A DNA stretch of 64,000 nt from Nocardioides aquaticus (GTDB taxonomy: Bacteria; Actinomycetota; Actinomycetes; Propionibacteriales; Nocardioidaceae): positions 3,410,001-3,474,000 of the forward strand of contig NZ_CP075371.1 in assembly GCF_018459925.1 (NCBI RefSeq), written 5' to 3'. How positions within the stretch are numbered: the first letter of the stretch is position 1; each line of letters opens with the position of its first letter. A program made the position numbers and the translations under genes. The notes under the pieces are model-generated. The model did no database searches. It saw only the letters and a program-made list of their open reading frames with translations, and was not told where the DNA came from. Positions 19,114-27,212 of this stretch are shown in pieces.

Positions 19114-20285
19114 GCGGCCACCGCCGGCTCCCGGCGCCGCAGCGCCACGGGGTCGGGCCGCGCGGCCAGGACCGGCGGCGGCGCGGCCAGCGCCGCGACC
19201 AGCCCGAGCAGCGGACCGACGAGCGCGAGCAGGGTGACCGGCGGGACGGCGGAGAGGTCGGGGTAGGCCACGGCGACCTGGGGGTCGAGGAGGAACCGGC
19301 CGTCCACCTCGATGCCCCGGGCGAGTGCGACGCCGGCCACCGCCACGGCGACCCCGCTGACCGCGACCACGACCTCGGGCCAGCGCCACCGGTCGGGCCG
19401 GTAGCGGGTGCGCTCCACCCGGCGCCCGGCGCTGACCAGGCCGCCGGCGGCGAGCAGCAGCCCGCCGAGGAGGAACCCGCGCCCGACGGGCCGCGACACG
19501 GCACCGGTCTGGTCGAGCAGCGCGTACGTCCCGACGCAGACCCCCAGCAGGCCGCTGAGCATCAGCGCGCCGGTGGTGCGCCGCTGACCCGGCGTGGCCG
19601 AGCCGGCGCGGCCGTACCCCCGGGTGTCCATCCCGGCGGCGAGCGCCAGGGACCGCTCGAAGGCGTCCTCGAGGACGGGCACCACGATCCGTCGCAGGCC
19701 ACGCACGCGGCCACGGCTCGCGGGGTCCCCGGCACGCAGCGCCTGCGCCGCTCGGACCCGGCGCACGCTGTCGGCCAGCTGCGGCAGCACGCTGACCGCG
19801 ACCACCAGCGCCGTGCCGATCTCGTAGAGCGCCGGCGGGACCGAGCGCAGCAGCCGCTTGGGGTTGGCCAGCGCGTTGGCCGCGCCGACGCAGACGATGA
19901 TCGCCGCCAGCCGCATCCCGTCGTACAGCCCGCCGAGCAGCGACTCGAGGGTCACCGGGCCGAGGAACGTGATCGCGAGGACCGGCTCGGGCAGCGGCAG
20001 GGACCAGGCCGGCAGGTCGAGCACGACGGTGCCCGGGTAGCCGCTGCCGACCAGCACCCGGAAGACGACCCGGACCACCACGACGAGCAGCCCGAGCCAC
20101 AGGTAGAGACGGAAGGACCGGCTCCACGGCTGGTCGCCGCGGCGGGCCAGCACGGTCAGCGTCGCCGTGCCGACCAGCAGGAGCAGCAGGTACGGGTTGG
20201 TGGTGAGCGACGCCGCCACCGCGAGACCGATCGCCCACAGCCACCAGGCCACGGGGTGCAGGTCGCGGGGCAGGCGCGCGCTCAC
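19110..20285 (-). CDS. ECF transporter T component (CbiQ/EcfT family)
   Basis: The 391-residue transmembrane coupling subunit contains the CbiQ-family cytoplasmic coupling region. It runs from RRVRAAQALRAGD through to ALAAGMDTRGYG, whose Arg residues contact the ATPases in known ECF transporters. It is longer than the usual 250-270 residues because of an additional C-terminal membrane region (LSGLLGVCVGTYALLD and on), which is unusual and may replace or complement part of the S component. The GTG start overlaps the upstream surface-protein gene by 4 nt. Cobalt versus cobalamin cannot be settled from this subunit. Confidence 0.88.
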   Translation of the reverse strand: MSARLPRDLHPVAWWLWAIGLAVAASLTTNPYLLLLLVGTATLTVLARRGDQPWSRSFRLYLWLGLLVVVVRVVFRVLVGSGYPGTVVLDLPAWSLPLPEPVLAITFLGPVTLESLLGGLYDGMRLAAIIVCVGAANALANPKRLLRSVPPALYEIGTALVVAVSVLPQLADSVRRVRAAQALRAGDPASRGRVRGLRRIVVPVLEDAFERSLALAAGMDTRGYGRAGSATPGQRRTTGALMLSGLLGVCVGTYALLDQTGAVSRPVGRGFLLGGLLLAAGGLVSAGRRVERTRYRPDRWRWPEVVVAVSGVAVAVAGVALARGIEVDGRFLLDPQVAVAYPDLSAVPPVTLLALVGPLLGLVAALAAPPPVLAARPDPVALRRREPAVAA

Positions 20286-21343
20286 GGTCGGCCCGGGGCT
20301 CCCCGGAACCGTCGGACGCCGGCCACGGCGCCACCGACCAGGAGCAGCCCGACCACCAGCACCGGCGCGACCCAGACGGGCAGGCCGTCGGCCGCGGCGG
20401 CCTCGGCGGCCTGCGGGTCGACCGGGTCGTCGACCAGGGTGGTCTCCTGCTCGGTCTCCGGCTCGGCCGAGGGTGCCACCGCGGCGTCGCGGCGGTCCCT
20501 CGCACCCTTGCGGTCCTCGTCGGGCCTGGCCTTCTGCTCGGCACGGTCGCGGCCGAGCCCGTCGCCCGGTGCCGCCCGCCGGCGGTCGCCGCGGTCGTCC
20601 TGCGCGTCGGGCGCGCCCGACGCCGTCGGGGTCGGGGTGGCCGGGGTGGCCGGAGACGCGCTGGGCGTCGGGGCCGTGGCCGACGGCGCGGGCTTCGACG
20701 GAGCGGCGGCACCGCCGCTGCCGGCACCTGCACCCGCACCGCCGGAGCCGCCCGAGCCGCCCGAGCCGCCGGAGCCGCCCGAGCCGCCCGAGCCGCCCGA
20801 GCCGCCCGAGCCGCCCGAGCCACTGGAACCGCCCGAACCGCCGCTCACGGTCCTGACCGGCGGGTCCACCGAGGGCGGGGTCCTGTCACCGTTGTTGAAG
20901 CGGAAGGCCACCGAGCCGCCGGCGGGGACCGTGAGGCTGCGGACCCCGAGGGTGGAGTACTGCCAGCTGCCGGACTTCCCGTCCGACCACCACAGGCCCC
21001 AGTACGCGTCGGCCGGCGAGGCGTTCACGCACGGGTCGTCGGCGGGTGTGCCGCCCACGCGACAGACGAACCCGGGATCGCGCTGCGCGTACTTCAGGGC
21101 CGCGCCAGGGCCGGCGTCGGAGAAGTTGTCGGTCGCCGTCCCGCCGTCGCCGTCGCACCCCGTGGTCGTACCGCCGCCCAGGTTGGTGCGGTCCACGACC
21201 ACGGTGACGCCCGGCCCGCCGCCGCAGGTCGCGGCGGCGGCGGGCCCGGCGGTCAGCACGGACGCCGCCGTCACCGGGACGGCGAGGCCGCCCACGGCGA
21301 GGGCGAGCGCCGCTGCGGACCGGGCGAGGCGGGCGGTGCTCAC
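20282..21343 (-). CDS. Membrane-tethered surface protein with transcobalamin beta-like (DUF4430-like) domain
   Basis: The 353-residue protein has four parts. A signal peptide ends near AAAA at residue 38. A compact domain spans about 38-150 with four Cys. A (Gly-Gly-Ser)n linker and a Pro/Ser/Thr then highly charged stalk follow. Last comes a C-terminal membrane span (WVAPVLVVGLLLVGGAVAGV) with the positive tail RRFRG. In the compact domain, YWGLWWSDGKSGSWQYS followed by LGVRSLTVPAGGSVAFRF has the pattern of the beta domain of intrinsic factor and transcobalamin (YWxFLSG, then V...P...ITANF, as I recall it). Such domains are DUF4430 in bacteria. There is no LPxTG motif. It is translationally coupled to both the alpha protein gene and ecfT (GTGA overlaps). 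Predicted role: the outer lid that binds cobalamin and docks it on the importer. The fold call is inference. Confidence 0.72.
   Translation of the reverse strand: MSTARLARSAAALALAVGGLAVPVTAASVLTAGPAAAATCGGGPGVTVVVDRTNLGGGTTTGCDGDGGTATDNFSDAGPGAALKYAQRDPGFVCRVGGTPADDPCVNASPADAYWGLWWSDGKSGSWQYSTLGVRSLTVPAGGSVAFRFNNGDRTPPSVDPPVRTVSGGSGGSSGSGGSGGSGGSGGSGGSGGSGGSGGSGGAGAGAGSGGAAAPSKPAPSATAPTPSASPATPATPTPTASGAPDAQDDRGDRRRAAPGDGLGRDRAEQKARPDEDRKGARDRRDAAVAPSAEPETEQETTLVDDPVDPQAAEAAAADGLPVWVAPVLVVGLLLVGGAVAGVRRFRGAPGRP
20744..20815 (-). repeat. 9-bp tandem repeat encoding the Gly-Gly-Ser linker
   Basis: Eight units of a 9-bp repeat (plus-strand SGAGCCGCC, where the first base is C or G) encode the flexible linker between the ligand-binding domain and the stalk of the surface protein. 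Unit number is likely to vary by slippage, which would change how far the domain reaches from the membrane. Confidence 0.8.
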
Positions 21344-22389
21344 GCCCGGCAGGCCTTCACGCGGAGGTACTCCAGGCCGGGGGCGGCCTGGGCGGTCGCC
21401 CGACGGAACTGGTCGCGGGTCTGCGGGGTGACCCCGTCGCCCAGCGCGGCCCGGTAGGACGGACGGTCGTAGGCGATCGCCCCGTTGGCGAGCTGGAACC
21501 CGCGGACCCACCCGGCGGCCGCGGCCGCCGGGCGGCAGCGCCCGGCCTGCCCCAGCGCCCAGGCGGCGAGCCCGGTGCTGTTGGTGTTGGGAACCGCGGT
21601 CGGGCCCGTGCCGACGAAGCTGCCGTTGCGCCGCTGCTGGTCGGCCACCCAGGCCAGGCCCGCGGCGGTCGCCCGCTTCACGGCGCGGGTCGGGCCGTCG
21701 ACCGCCTGCAGGTTGAGCAGGGCGAGGGCGGTGACGTCGAGGTCGGCCTCTCCCCCGGCCGCGTCGCAGCCCTGGTCGGTCGCGTCCGGGTCGGAGAACG
21801 AGAGGCGGAAGTAGCCCTCGCGGCACTGCTGCTGCAGCAGGAAGGAGGTCGCGGCGGCCGCCTCGCCCGATCCGGCCGCGTGGAGCCCGCGCACGGCGAA
21901 GGCCTGGCCGATGGTGTTGGCGTAGTCGGGGGTGCCGGAGTCCGCGAGGCGACCGGTGTCCGAGACCCGGGCCTCGAGGCGCTCCACCAGGTCGACCCCG
22001 CCGAAGCTGCGCGGACGCGCCCGCGGTGCCTCGGTCGCGAAGGTCAGCGCCTTGGCCACGGACCCGGCGTAGACGTCGTCGCTGCCGAAGTCGACGCCGG
22101 TGGTCCAGCTGTCCACGTTCGCGGCGAGCGCCTGGCGGACCTGCTTGACCTTGCGGGCCTTGCCACCGACCTCGATCAGCGCGAAGCCGGCGTCGGCGGT
22201 GAGGCCGTAGTCGTCGAAGTCGAACTGGTCGTTGACCATGAGCCCGCCGCGGAGCTCGGAGGCGAGCCAGCCGGCGGCGTCGTCGGCCGGGGCCGCCGAG
22301 GCGGTGGGGGCGGAGCTGAGGACGCCGGTGACGGCGAGGGCGCCGGTGGCCAGGGTGAGCCCGGCGCGGCGCCAGAGGGTCTGAGACAT
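21340..22389 (-). CDS. Secreted alpha/alpha-barrel protein resembling the transcobalamin/intrinsic factor alpha domain
   Basis: The 349-residue protein has a signal peptide (RAGLTLATGALAVTGVLSS, cut near ASA) and then repeated helical hairpins of the prenyltransferase/squalene-cyclase type. Key segments are NTIGQAFAVRGL, FLLQQQCREGYFRLSFSDP followed by DQGCD, DLDVTALALLNLQ and NTNSTGLAAWALG. The last matches the xSTGLAxQAL motif I recall from human intrinsic factor. The conserved Cys pair (QQQC and DQGC) is shared with the lipoprotein paralog at 22669-23778. Terpene-cyclase catalytic DxDD is absent (DLDV). The ATG at 22389 has an AAGGAAG Shine-Dalgarno 8 nt upstream and follows a cobalamin riboswitch. 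It heads an operon with a beta-like surface protein and an ECF importer. Predicted role: extracellular corrinoid capture. Alternative: another large planar ligand. Confidence 0.78.
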   Translation of the reverse strand: MSQTLWRRAGLTLATGALAVTGVLSSAPTASAAPADDAAGWLASELRGGLMVNDQFDFDDYGLTADAGFALIEVGGKARKVKQVRQALAANVDSWTTGVDFGSDDVYAGSVAKALTFATEAPRARPRSFGGVDLVERLEARVSDTGRLADSGTPDYANTIGQAFAVRGLHAAGSGEAAAATSFLLQQQCREGYFRLSFSDPDATDQGCDAAGGEADLDVTALALLNLQAVDGPTRAVKRATAAGLAWVADQQRRNGSFVGTGPTAVPNTNSTGLAAWALGQAGRCRPAAAAAGWVRGFQLANGAIAYDRPSYRAALGDGVTPQTRDQFRRATAQAAPGLEYLRVKACRA

Positions 22390-22397
22390 GGGCGGTG

Positions 22398-22461
22398 CTT
22401 CCTTCCCGCTGCACAGCGGGTGGTCGCACGCGGGCCGGTGCCGCGGGTCGATCCCCGCTGC
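22398..22461 (-). promoter_or_regulatory. Riboswitch expression platform with alternative hairpins at the ribosome site
   Basis: Minus-strand CCCGCTG (22420-22414) can pair with CAGCGGG just downstream (22411-22405). That forms a short GTGC-loop hairpin that runs into the Shine-Dalgarno GGGAAGGAAG (22407-22398). The same CCCGCTG can instead pair with an identical CAGCGGG upstream (22460-22454). The two pairings exclude each other, and no T-run terminator is present, so control of translation initiation is the likely mode. The sequences are seen; the switching mechanism is inferred. Confidence 0.5.
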
Positions 22462-22490
22462 TTTCCACGACAGCGATGTGATCAGGGACG

Positions 22491-22600
22491 CGTCGTGGCA
22501 GGCGTTCCGGCTCGCCCCGCGAGGGGGCCTACGGTTGCGGGTCAGCGCCGGACTCGGACCGGCTTCCCCCGCCACGGGCGTACGAGGTGGTGCGAGCCGC
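22491..22600 (-). promoter_or_regulatory. Cobalamin riboswitch (compact actinobacterial type)
   Basis: On the minus strand the region contains the B12 box AGCCGGAACGCCTGCC (22512-22497), fitting the AGYCMGGRNRCCTGCC consensus. Upstream are the aptamer core GGGGGAAGCCGGTCCGAG and TCCGGCGCTGACCCGCAACC (within 22570-22528). Between these is only a short GCCCC/GGGGC hairpin, so the peripheral arms of long class I aptamers are missing. CGTGGC (22576-22571) can pair with GCCACG (22499-22494) to close the element. It lies 100 to 200 nt before the ATG of the alpha-barrel gene and is expected to repress the operon when adenosyl- or other cobalamin is plentiful. Confidence 0.88.
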
Positions 22601-22606
22601 ACTGTA
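22601..22606 (-). promoter_or_regulatory. -10 element of the riboswitch operon
   Basis: TACAGT on the minus strand, preceded by TG (an extended -10), would start transcription near 22594. That is immediately upstream of the first aptamer helix, as expected for a riboswitch transcript. No good -35 is visible. It lies in the 62 bp between the upstream lipoprotein stop and the aptamer. Confidence 0.5.
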
Positions 22607-22668
22607 CATCTGTGCGGGCCCGACCCGCGCCGCGTCGACGGCGCCGATCCGGGCCGGTCAGGCGCGGG

Positions 22669-23778
22669 TCAGGCGCCGGGCACCGCGGCCAGGGCCAGGA
22701 CGGCCTGGGCGGTCGTGCGCCGCCACTGGTCCTGCTGGGGCACCGTGATGCCCTGCCCGGCGCCGCGGTCGAGCGCGTCCTGGTCGTAGGCCACGGCCCC
22801 GACCTCCTCGGCCAGCGGCCCCGGGGCGTCGGCGTCGACCTGCAGCCCCGAGACCCAGCGCGCGGCCTGCCCGGCCGCGTCGTCCTCACCGGCCAGGGCG
22901 AGCGCCTGGCCGGCCAGGCCGGTGCTGTTGGCGTTCGGCTCGGGGTCGTCCTGGGCGCCGACGACGCCACCGGCGAAGGAGCCGTCGTCCCCCTGCTCGG
23001 CCAGCAGCCAGGAGAGGGCCTCCTCGGCGGCCGCGGCGGCCTTCTCGTCGTCGTCACGGCCGAGCAGCGCGACCACGGCCAGGGCGGTGGTGTCGGTGTC
23101 GGGCACGTCGGCGTCCCCGCACCCCTGGTCGGCGGCCCGGGGGGCGCTGAAGGTGCTGCGGAAGCCTCCGTCGTCGCACTGCTGCTGGACCAGGAAGGCG
23201 GACACGTCGTCGGCCAGGTCGCCGTCGCCCGCACCGTCGAGGGCGCGCACGGCGAAGGTCTGCCCGACCACGTTGGCGAAGTCGTCGGGTCCGGCGTCCA
23301 CCACGCGCCCGACGGTCGGACCCTCGGTCGAGACCAGGCCCTCGAGCCGCGCCGGCAGGTCGAGGCCGCCGACGTCGGTGGGGTCGAGGTCCAGCGTCGT
23401 CGCGAGCACCGCCGCCTTGGCGGTCGCCCCGGCGTACGCCGCGGTGTCCGGGTCGCCGACGTACCCCGCGAGCGTGCGCGGCTCCGTCACGGCGTCCCCG
23501 ACCGCCGCGGCGGTCACCGGGTCGACGTCGGCCAGCCCGAGGGCGACGTCGATGCTCAGCCCGACGTCGGCCACGTCGTACTGCTCGTTGACGACGAGGC
23601 CGTCGGTCAGCTGGCCGCCCAGCCAGTCCGCGGCCGCCACGGCGTCCGGGGACGGCGCCGGGGAGGACGGCGGCGCCGACGGGTCCGCGGTGGGCCCGGA
23701 CGACCCGCCGGAGCAGCCCGCCAGGGCCAGCGACCCCACGACCAGCAGCGCCGGCAGCCCGGCGTGACCCCGCCTCAC
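22669..23778 (-). CDS. Lipoprotein paralog of the transcobalamin alpha-like protein
   Basis: The 369-residue precursor has a lipobox ([10 protein letters not shown], Cys near residue 21) followed by a Pro/Ser spacer and the same alpha/alpha barrel as the secreted protein downstream. Shared segments are [53 protein letters not shown] and [14 protein letters not shown]. It is thus a membrane-anchored version of the same ligand-binding fold. Its GTG overlaps the gatB stop by 4 nt (GTGA), so it is probably expressed with gatCAB and not under the riboswitch, which lies after it. Predicted role: constitutive surface corrinoid binder. Ligand identity is inferred from its paralog and neighbours. Confidence 0.8.
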   Translation of the reverse strand: MRRGHAGLPALLVVGSLALAGCSGGSSGPTADPSAPPSSPAPSPDAVAAADWLGGQLTDGLVVNEQYDVADVGLSIDVALGLADVDPVTAAAVGDAVTEPRTLAGYVGDPDTAAYAGATAKAAVLATTLDLDPTDVGGLDLPARLEGLVSTEGPTVGRVVDAGPDDFANVVGQTFAVRALDGAGDGDLADDVSAFLVQQQCDDGGFRSTFSAPRAADQGCGDADVPDTDTTALAVVALLGRDDDEKAAAAAEEALSWLLAEQGDDGSFAGGVVGAQDDPEPNANSTGLAGQALALAGEDDAAGQAARWVSGLQVDADAPGPLAEEVGAVAYDQDALDRGAGQGITVPQQDQWRRTTAQAVLALAAVPGA

Positions 23779-25283
23779 GTCAGCTTCTCGAGCACCAGCT
23801 CGCGCACCCGGGCCGCGTCGGCCTGGCCGCGCATCTCCTTCATCACGGCGCCGATCAGGGCCCCGGCTGCGGCGTGCTTGCCGGCCCGGATCTTGTCGGC
23901 CACGTCGGGGTTGGCCCCGATCGCTGCGTCCACGGCGGCCGAGAGCGCGCCCTCGTCGGAGACGACGGCCAGCCCACGGGCGGCCACGACCTCGTCGGGG
24001 GTGCCCTCGCCGGCCACGAGGCCGTCGATCACCTGGCGGGCCAGCTTGTCGTTGAGGGTGCCCTCGTCGACCAGGGCCTGCACGCGGGCCACGTCGGCGG
24101 GGGCGACGCCGAGCGCGGCGATGTCCTTGCCGGAGTCGTTGGCCGCGCGGGCCAGCTCACCCAGCCACCACTTGCGCGCGGCCTGCGGCGACGCACCGGC
24201 CGCGACGGTCTCCTCGACCACGCCCAGGGCGCCGGCGTTGGCGGTGTCGCGCATCTCGAGCTCGGAGAAGCCCCAGGCCCCCTGCAGGCGCGCCCGGCGT
24301 ACGGCCGGGGGCTCGGGCAGCGCGGCACGCAGCTGCTCGACCCACTCCCGCGAGGGCGCGACCGGCACCAGGTCCGGCTCGGGGAAGTAGCGGTAGTCCT
24401 CGGCGTCGGACTTCTCGCGACCCGAGGTGGTGACCCCGGTGTCCTCGTGCCAGTGCCGCGTCTCCTGCAGGATCGACCCGCCGTCGCCCAGGACGGCCGC
24501 GTGCCGCTGCATCTCGTAGCGCACCGCCCGCTCGACCGAGCGCAGCGAGTTCACGTTCTTGGTCTCCGTGCGCGTGCCGAGGCCCCCCTGGTCCTTCGGG
24601 GCCAGCGACAGGTTGACGTCGCAGCGCAGCGAGCCCTGCTCCATCCGCACGTCGGAGACGCCGAGGCCGAGCAGGATCTCGCGGAGCGCGGCGACGTACG
24701 CCTTGGCCACGTGCGGCGCGCGGGCGCCGGTGCCCGTGACCGGGCGGGTGACGATCTCGATCAGCGGGATGCCGGCGCGGTTGTAGTCGACCAGCGAGTG
24801 GTCGGCCCCGTGGATGCGGCCGGTGGCGCCGCCGACGTGCAGCGACTTGCCGGTGTCCTCCTCCATGTGCGCGCGCTCGATCTCGACCCGGACCGTCTCG
24901 GTGCCGCCGTCCTCGGTCGGCACGGCCACGTCGAGGTAGCCGTCGAAGCAGATCGGCTCGTCGTACTGGCTGGTCTGGAAGTTCTTCGGCATGTCGGGGT
25001 AGAAGTAGTTCTTCCGCGCGAAGCGGCACCACTCGGCGATGTCGCAGTTCAGCGCCAGGCCGATCCGGATCGCGGACTCCACCGCGGTCGCGTTGACCAC
25101 CGGCATCGCCCCGGGCAGGCCCAGGCAGGTCGGGCAGACCTGGGTGTTCGGCTCGGCACCGAACTCCGTGGCGCACCCGCAGAACATCTTCGAGGCGGTG
25201 TTCAGCTCGACGTGCACCTCCAGCCCGAGGGCGGGGTCGTACGCCGCGAGGACGTCGTCCCAGGCGACCAGGGTGTCGCTCAC
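23775..25283 (-). CDS. gatB: Asp-tRNA(Asn)/Glu-tRNA(Gln) amidotransferase subunit B
   Basis: GatB binds the misacylated tRNA and its kinase activity activates the Glu/Asp side chain for amidation. The 502-residue product opens with [18 protein letters not shown], followed by [16 protein letters not shown] with the zinc-type Cys pairs. It has EIVTRP in the cradle domain and the YqeY-like C-terminal helical tail. The GTG at 25283 has a good GGAGG Shine-Dalgarno 7-8 nt upstream and overlaps the gatA stop (GTGA). The stop overlaps the start of the alpha-barrel lipoprotein gene, an unexpected fourth partner. Confidence 0.97.
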   Translation of the reverse strand: MSDTLVAWDDVLAAYDPALGLEVHVELNTASKMFCGCATEFGAEPNTQVCPTCLGLPGAMPVVNATAVESAIRIGLALNCDIAEWCRFARKNYFYPDMPKNFQTSQYDEPICFDGYLDVAVPTEDGGTETVRVEIERAHMEEDTGKSLHVGGATGRIHGADHSLVDYNRAGIPLIEIVTRPVTGTGARAPHVAKAYVAALREILLGLGVSDVRMEQGSLRCDVNLSLAPKDQGGLGTRTETKNVNSLRSVERAVRYEMQRHAAVLGDGGSILQETRHWHEDTGVTTSGREKSDAEDYRYFPEPDLVPVAPSREWVEQLRAALPEPPAVRRARLQGAWGFSELEMRDTANAGALGVVEETVAAGASPQAARKWWLGELARAANDSGKDIAALGVAPADVARVQALVDEGTLNDKLARQVIDGLVAGEGTPDEVVAARGLAVVSDEGALSAAVDAAIGANPDVADKIRAGKHAAAGALIGAVMKEMRGQADAARVRELVLEKLT

Positions 25284-26812
25284 AGCGATCCTCCAGGGGT
25301 GGTCAGGGCGGGGGCGCGGTCCAGGAGCGGGCCGCCCCACTTCTGGGTCAGCAGCGCCTCGGCGGCGGCGCCGACGCGGTAGCAGCGGTCGTCGGCCAGG
25401 GCCGGGGCGAGGACTTGGAAGCCCGCAGGCAGCCCGTCCTCGTCTGCCAGGCCGCTGGGCACCGAGATGCCCGGGAGCCCGGCCAGGTTGGCCGGGATCG
25501 TCGCGAGGTCGTTGAGGTACATCGCGATCGGGTCGTCCAGCTTCTCGCCCAGCTTGAAGGCGGTGGTGGGCGCGGTCGGCGAGACCAGCACGTCGACCTG
25601 CTCGAAGGCGGCGGCGAAGTCGCGGCTGATCAGCGTGCGCACCTTCTGGGCCTGGCCGTAGTAGGCGTCGTAGTAGCCGCTGGACAGCGCGTAGGTGCCG
25701 ATCATGATCCGACGCTTCACCTCGTCGCCGAAGCCGGCGTCGCGCGAGGCGCGCATGACCTGCTCGGCCGACGGCGAGTCGACGCCCTCGGGCAGGACCC
25801 GCAGACCGTAGCGCATGGCGTCGAACTTGGCCAGGTTGCTGGAGGCCTCGGCCGGCAGGATCAGGTAGTAGGCGGCCAGCGCGTGCTCGAAGCTCGGGCA
25901 GGACACCTCGACCACCTCGGCGCCGGCCCCGACGAGCAGGTCGACGGTCTCGGTGAACCGGGTCAGGACGCCGGCCTGGTAGCCCTCGCCGCCGAGCTCG
26001 CGGATCACCCCGACGCGGACGCCGGTCAGGTCGCCCTGGGCACCCTGGCGGGCGGCGTCGAGCAGACCGGTGAGCGGCTGCTCGACCGAGGTGGAGTCGC
26101 GGGGGTCGTGGCCCCCGATCACCTCGTGCAGCATCGCGGCGTCCTCGACGGTGCGGGTCACCGGACCGACCTGGTCCAGGGAGTTCGCCAGCGCGACCAG
26201 CCCGTAGCGGCTGACCGCGCCGTAGGTCGGCTTCATCCCGACGGTGCCGGTCACGGCGCCGGGCTGGCGGATCGAGCCGCCGGTGTCGGTGCCGAGGGCC
26301 AGCGGGGCCTGGAAGGACGCCACGGCCGCGGCGGACCCGCCACCCGAACCGCCGGGGATCCGGTCGAGGTCCCACGGGTTGTGGGTGGGGCCGTAGGCGG
26401 AGTGCTCGGTGGAGGAGCCCATCGCGAACTCGTCCATGTTGGTCTTGCCGAGGATCGGCAGGCCCGCGGCGCGCAGCCGGGTCACCACGGTCGCGTCGTA
26501 CGGCGGGCGCCAGCCCTCCAGGATCCGCGAGCCGCAGGTGGTGGGCAGGCCCTGCGTGGCCAGCACGTCCTTGACCGCGACCGGCACGCCGTCCAGGGGC
26601 GAGGCCGGCTGCCCGGCGGCGCGACGGTCGTCGGAGGCGGCGGCCTGCGCCAGCGCGCCCTCGGCGTCGACGTGGAGGTAGGCGTGGACGCTGCCGTCGA
26701 CCTCGGCGGTGCAGTCGAGCGCGGCCTGCGTCAGCGCGACCGACGTGGTCTCCCCGGCGGCCAGCGCGGCGGCCAGGGCGGCGGCGCTGCTGCGGGTGGG
26801 GTCGGCGCTCAC
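25280..26812 (-). CDS. gatA: Asp-tRNA(Asn)/Glu-tRNA(Gln) amidotransferase subunit A
   Basis: GatA is the glutaminase of the complex, releasing ammonia for transfer to tRNA-bound Glu or Asp. The 510-residue protein has the amidase-signature catalytic set: Lys in [11 protein letters not shown], the Ser-rich [13 protein letters not shown] and the nucleophile region [10 protein letters not shown]. Length is standard. The GTG at 26812 overlaps the gatC stop by GTGA, and the stop overlaps gatB the same way, so the three subunits are translationally coupled. Confidence 0.97.
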   Translation of the reverse strand: MSADPTRSSAAALAAALAAGETTSVALTQAALDCTAEVDGSVHAYLHVDAEGALAQAAASDDRRAAGQPASPLDGVPVAVKDVLATQGLPTTCGSRILEGWRPPYDATVVTRLRAAGLPILGKTNMDEFAMGSSTEHSAYGPTHNPWDLDRIPGGSGGGSAAAVASFQAPLALGTDTGGSIRQPGAVTGTVGMKPTYGAVSRYGLVALANSLDQVGPVTRTVEDAAMLHEVIGGHDPRDSTSVEQPLTGLLDAARQGAQGDLTGVRVGVIRELGGEGYQAGVLTRFTETVDLLVGAGAEVVEVSCPSFEHALAAYYLILPAEASSNLAKFDAMRYGLRVLPEGVDSPSAEQVMRASRDAGFGDEVKRRIMIGTYALSSGYYDAYYGQAQKVRTLISRDFAAAFEQVDVLVSPTAPTTAFKLGEKLDDPIAMYLNDLATIPANLAGLPGISVPSGLADEDGLPAGFQVLAPALADDRCYRVGAAAEALLTQKWGGPLLDRAPALTTPGGSL

Positions 26813-27114
26813 TGCTCGTCCCCCAGGATCCGCGGGACGGAGAAGCGCTGCTGCTCGGTCGCGGGGGCGCCGCCGAGGGCCTGCTCGGGGCTCAGGCCCG
26901 GCTCGACGACGTCGGCGCGGAACACGTTGGTCAGCGGCAGCGGGTGGGAGGTCGGCGGCACGTCGTCGCCGGCGACCCCGGCGATGGAGGCCACCGACTC
27001 TAGGATCACGGACAGCTGGGGGGCGAGGTGGTCCAGCTCGGCGTCGTCGAGGTCGATCCGGGCGAGGTCGGCGAGGTGGCGCACCTCCTCGCGGGTGATC
27101 CGGGCTTCAGGCAT
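26809..27114 (-). CDS. gatC: Asp-tRNA(Asn)/Glu-tRNA(Gln) amidotransferase subunit C
   Basis: The 101-residue small subunit stabilises the GatA-GatB pair. Family features are [23 protein letters not shown] at the N-terminus and [22 protein letters not shown] later (a belt around GatA). Two ATGs are possible. The one at 27114 was chosen over 27123 because TAGGAT (27127-27122) lies exactly 7 nt before it, the local leaderless pattern, and the upstream ATG overlaps that hexamer. It starts the gatCAB-lipoprotein operon. Confidence 0.93.
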   Translation of the reverse strand: MPEARITREEVRHLADLARIDLDDAELDHLAPQLSVILESVASIAGVAGDDVPPTSHPLPLTNVFRADVVEPGLSPEQALGGAPATEQQRFSVPRILGDEQ

Positions 27115-27127
27115 GCCCGCCATCCTA
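27115..27127 (-). promoter_or_regulatory. Leaderless promoter of the gatCAB operon
   Basis: TAGGAT at 27127-27122 is followed by a 7-nt GGCGGGC spacer and the ATG at 27114. This is the single promoter visible for gatC, gatA, gatB and the transcobalamin-like lipoprotein. Confidence 0.6.
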
Positions 27128-27164
27128 GGAGCCGTCGCCCGGCGGCTCCTCAGGGGTCGGTGGG

Positions 27165-27206
27165 TACACTCGGTTGAAAGTTCAAGTTTCTAGCTCCTCA
27201 GGAGGA
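27165..27206 (+). promoter_or_regulatory. Promoter and candidate redox-regulator operator of the WrbA-like gene
   Basis: TACACT (27165-27170) is a good -10 box. Immediately after it lies the inverted repeat TTGAA-AG-TTCAA (27174-27185), positioned over the expected transcription start, where a bound repressor would block polymerase. A strong AGGAGGA Shine-Dalgarno (27200-27206) precedes the ATG at 27213. A MarR- or DUF24-type repressor is plausible, but no such gene is next to it. Confidence 0.5.
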
Positions 27207-27212
27207 CGCTCC

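Noticed and set aside
20744..20815. CRISPR-like or regulatory repeat
   Set aside because: The 9-bp units are in frame and encode a Gly-Gly-Ser linker.
20282..21343. Sortase-anchored (LPxTG) surface protein
   Set aside because: The C-terminus has LPVW before the span and a positive tail, but no LPxTG-type motif.
21340..22389. Terpene cyclase or prenyltransferase function for the alpha-barrel protein
   Set aside because: The fold is similar, but the catalytic DxDD motif is not intact (DLDV), the protein is secreted, and the gene sits behind a B12 riboswitch.
22669..23778. Riboswitch control of the alpha-barrel lipoprotein
   Set aside because: The aptamer lies downstream of this gene on the same strand and can act only on the following operon.
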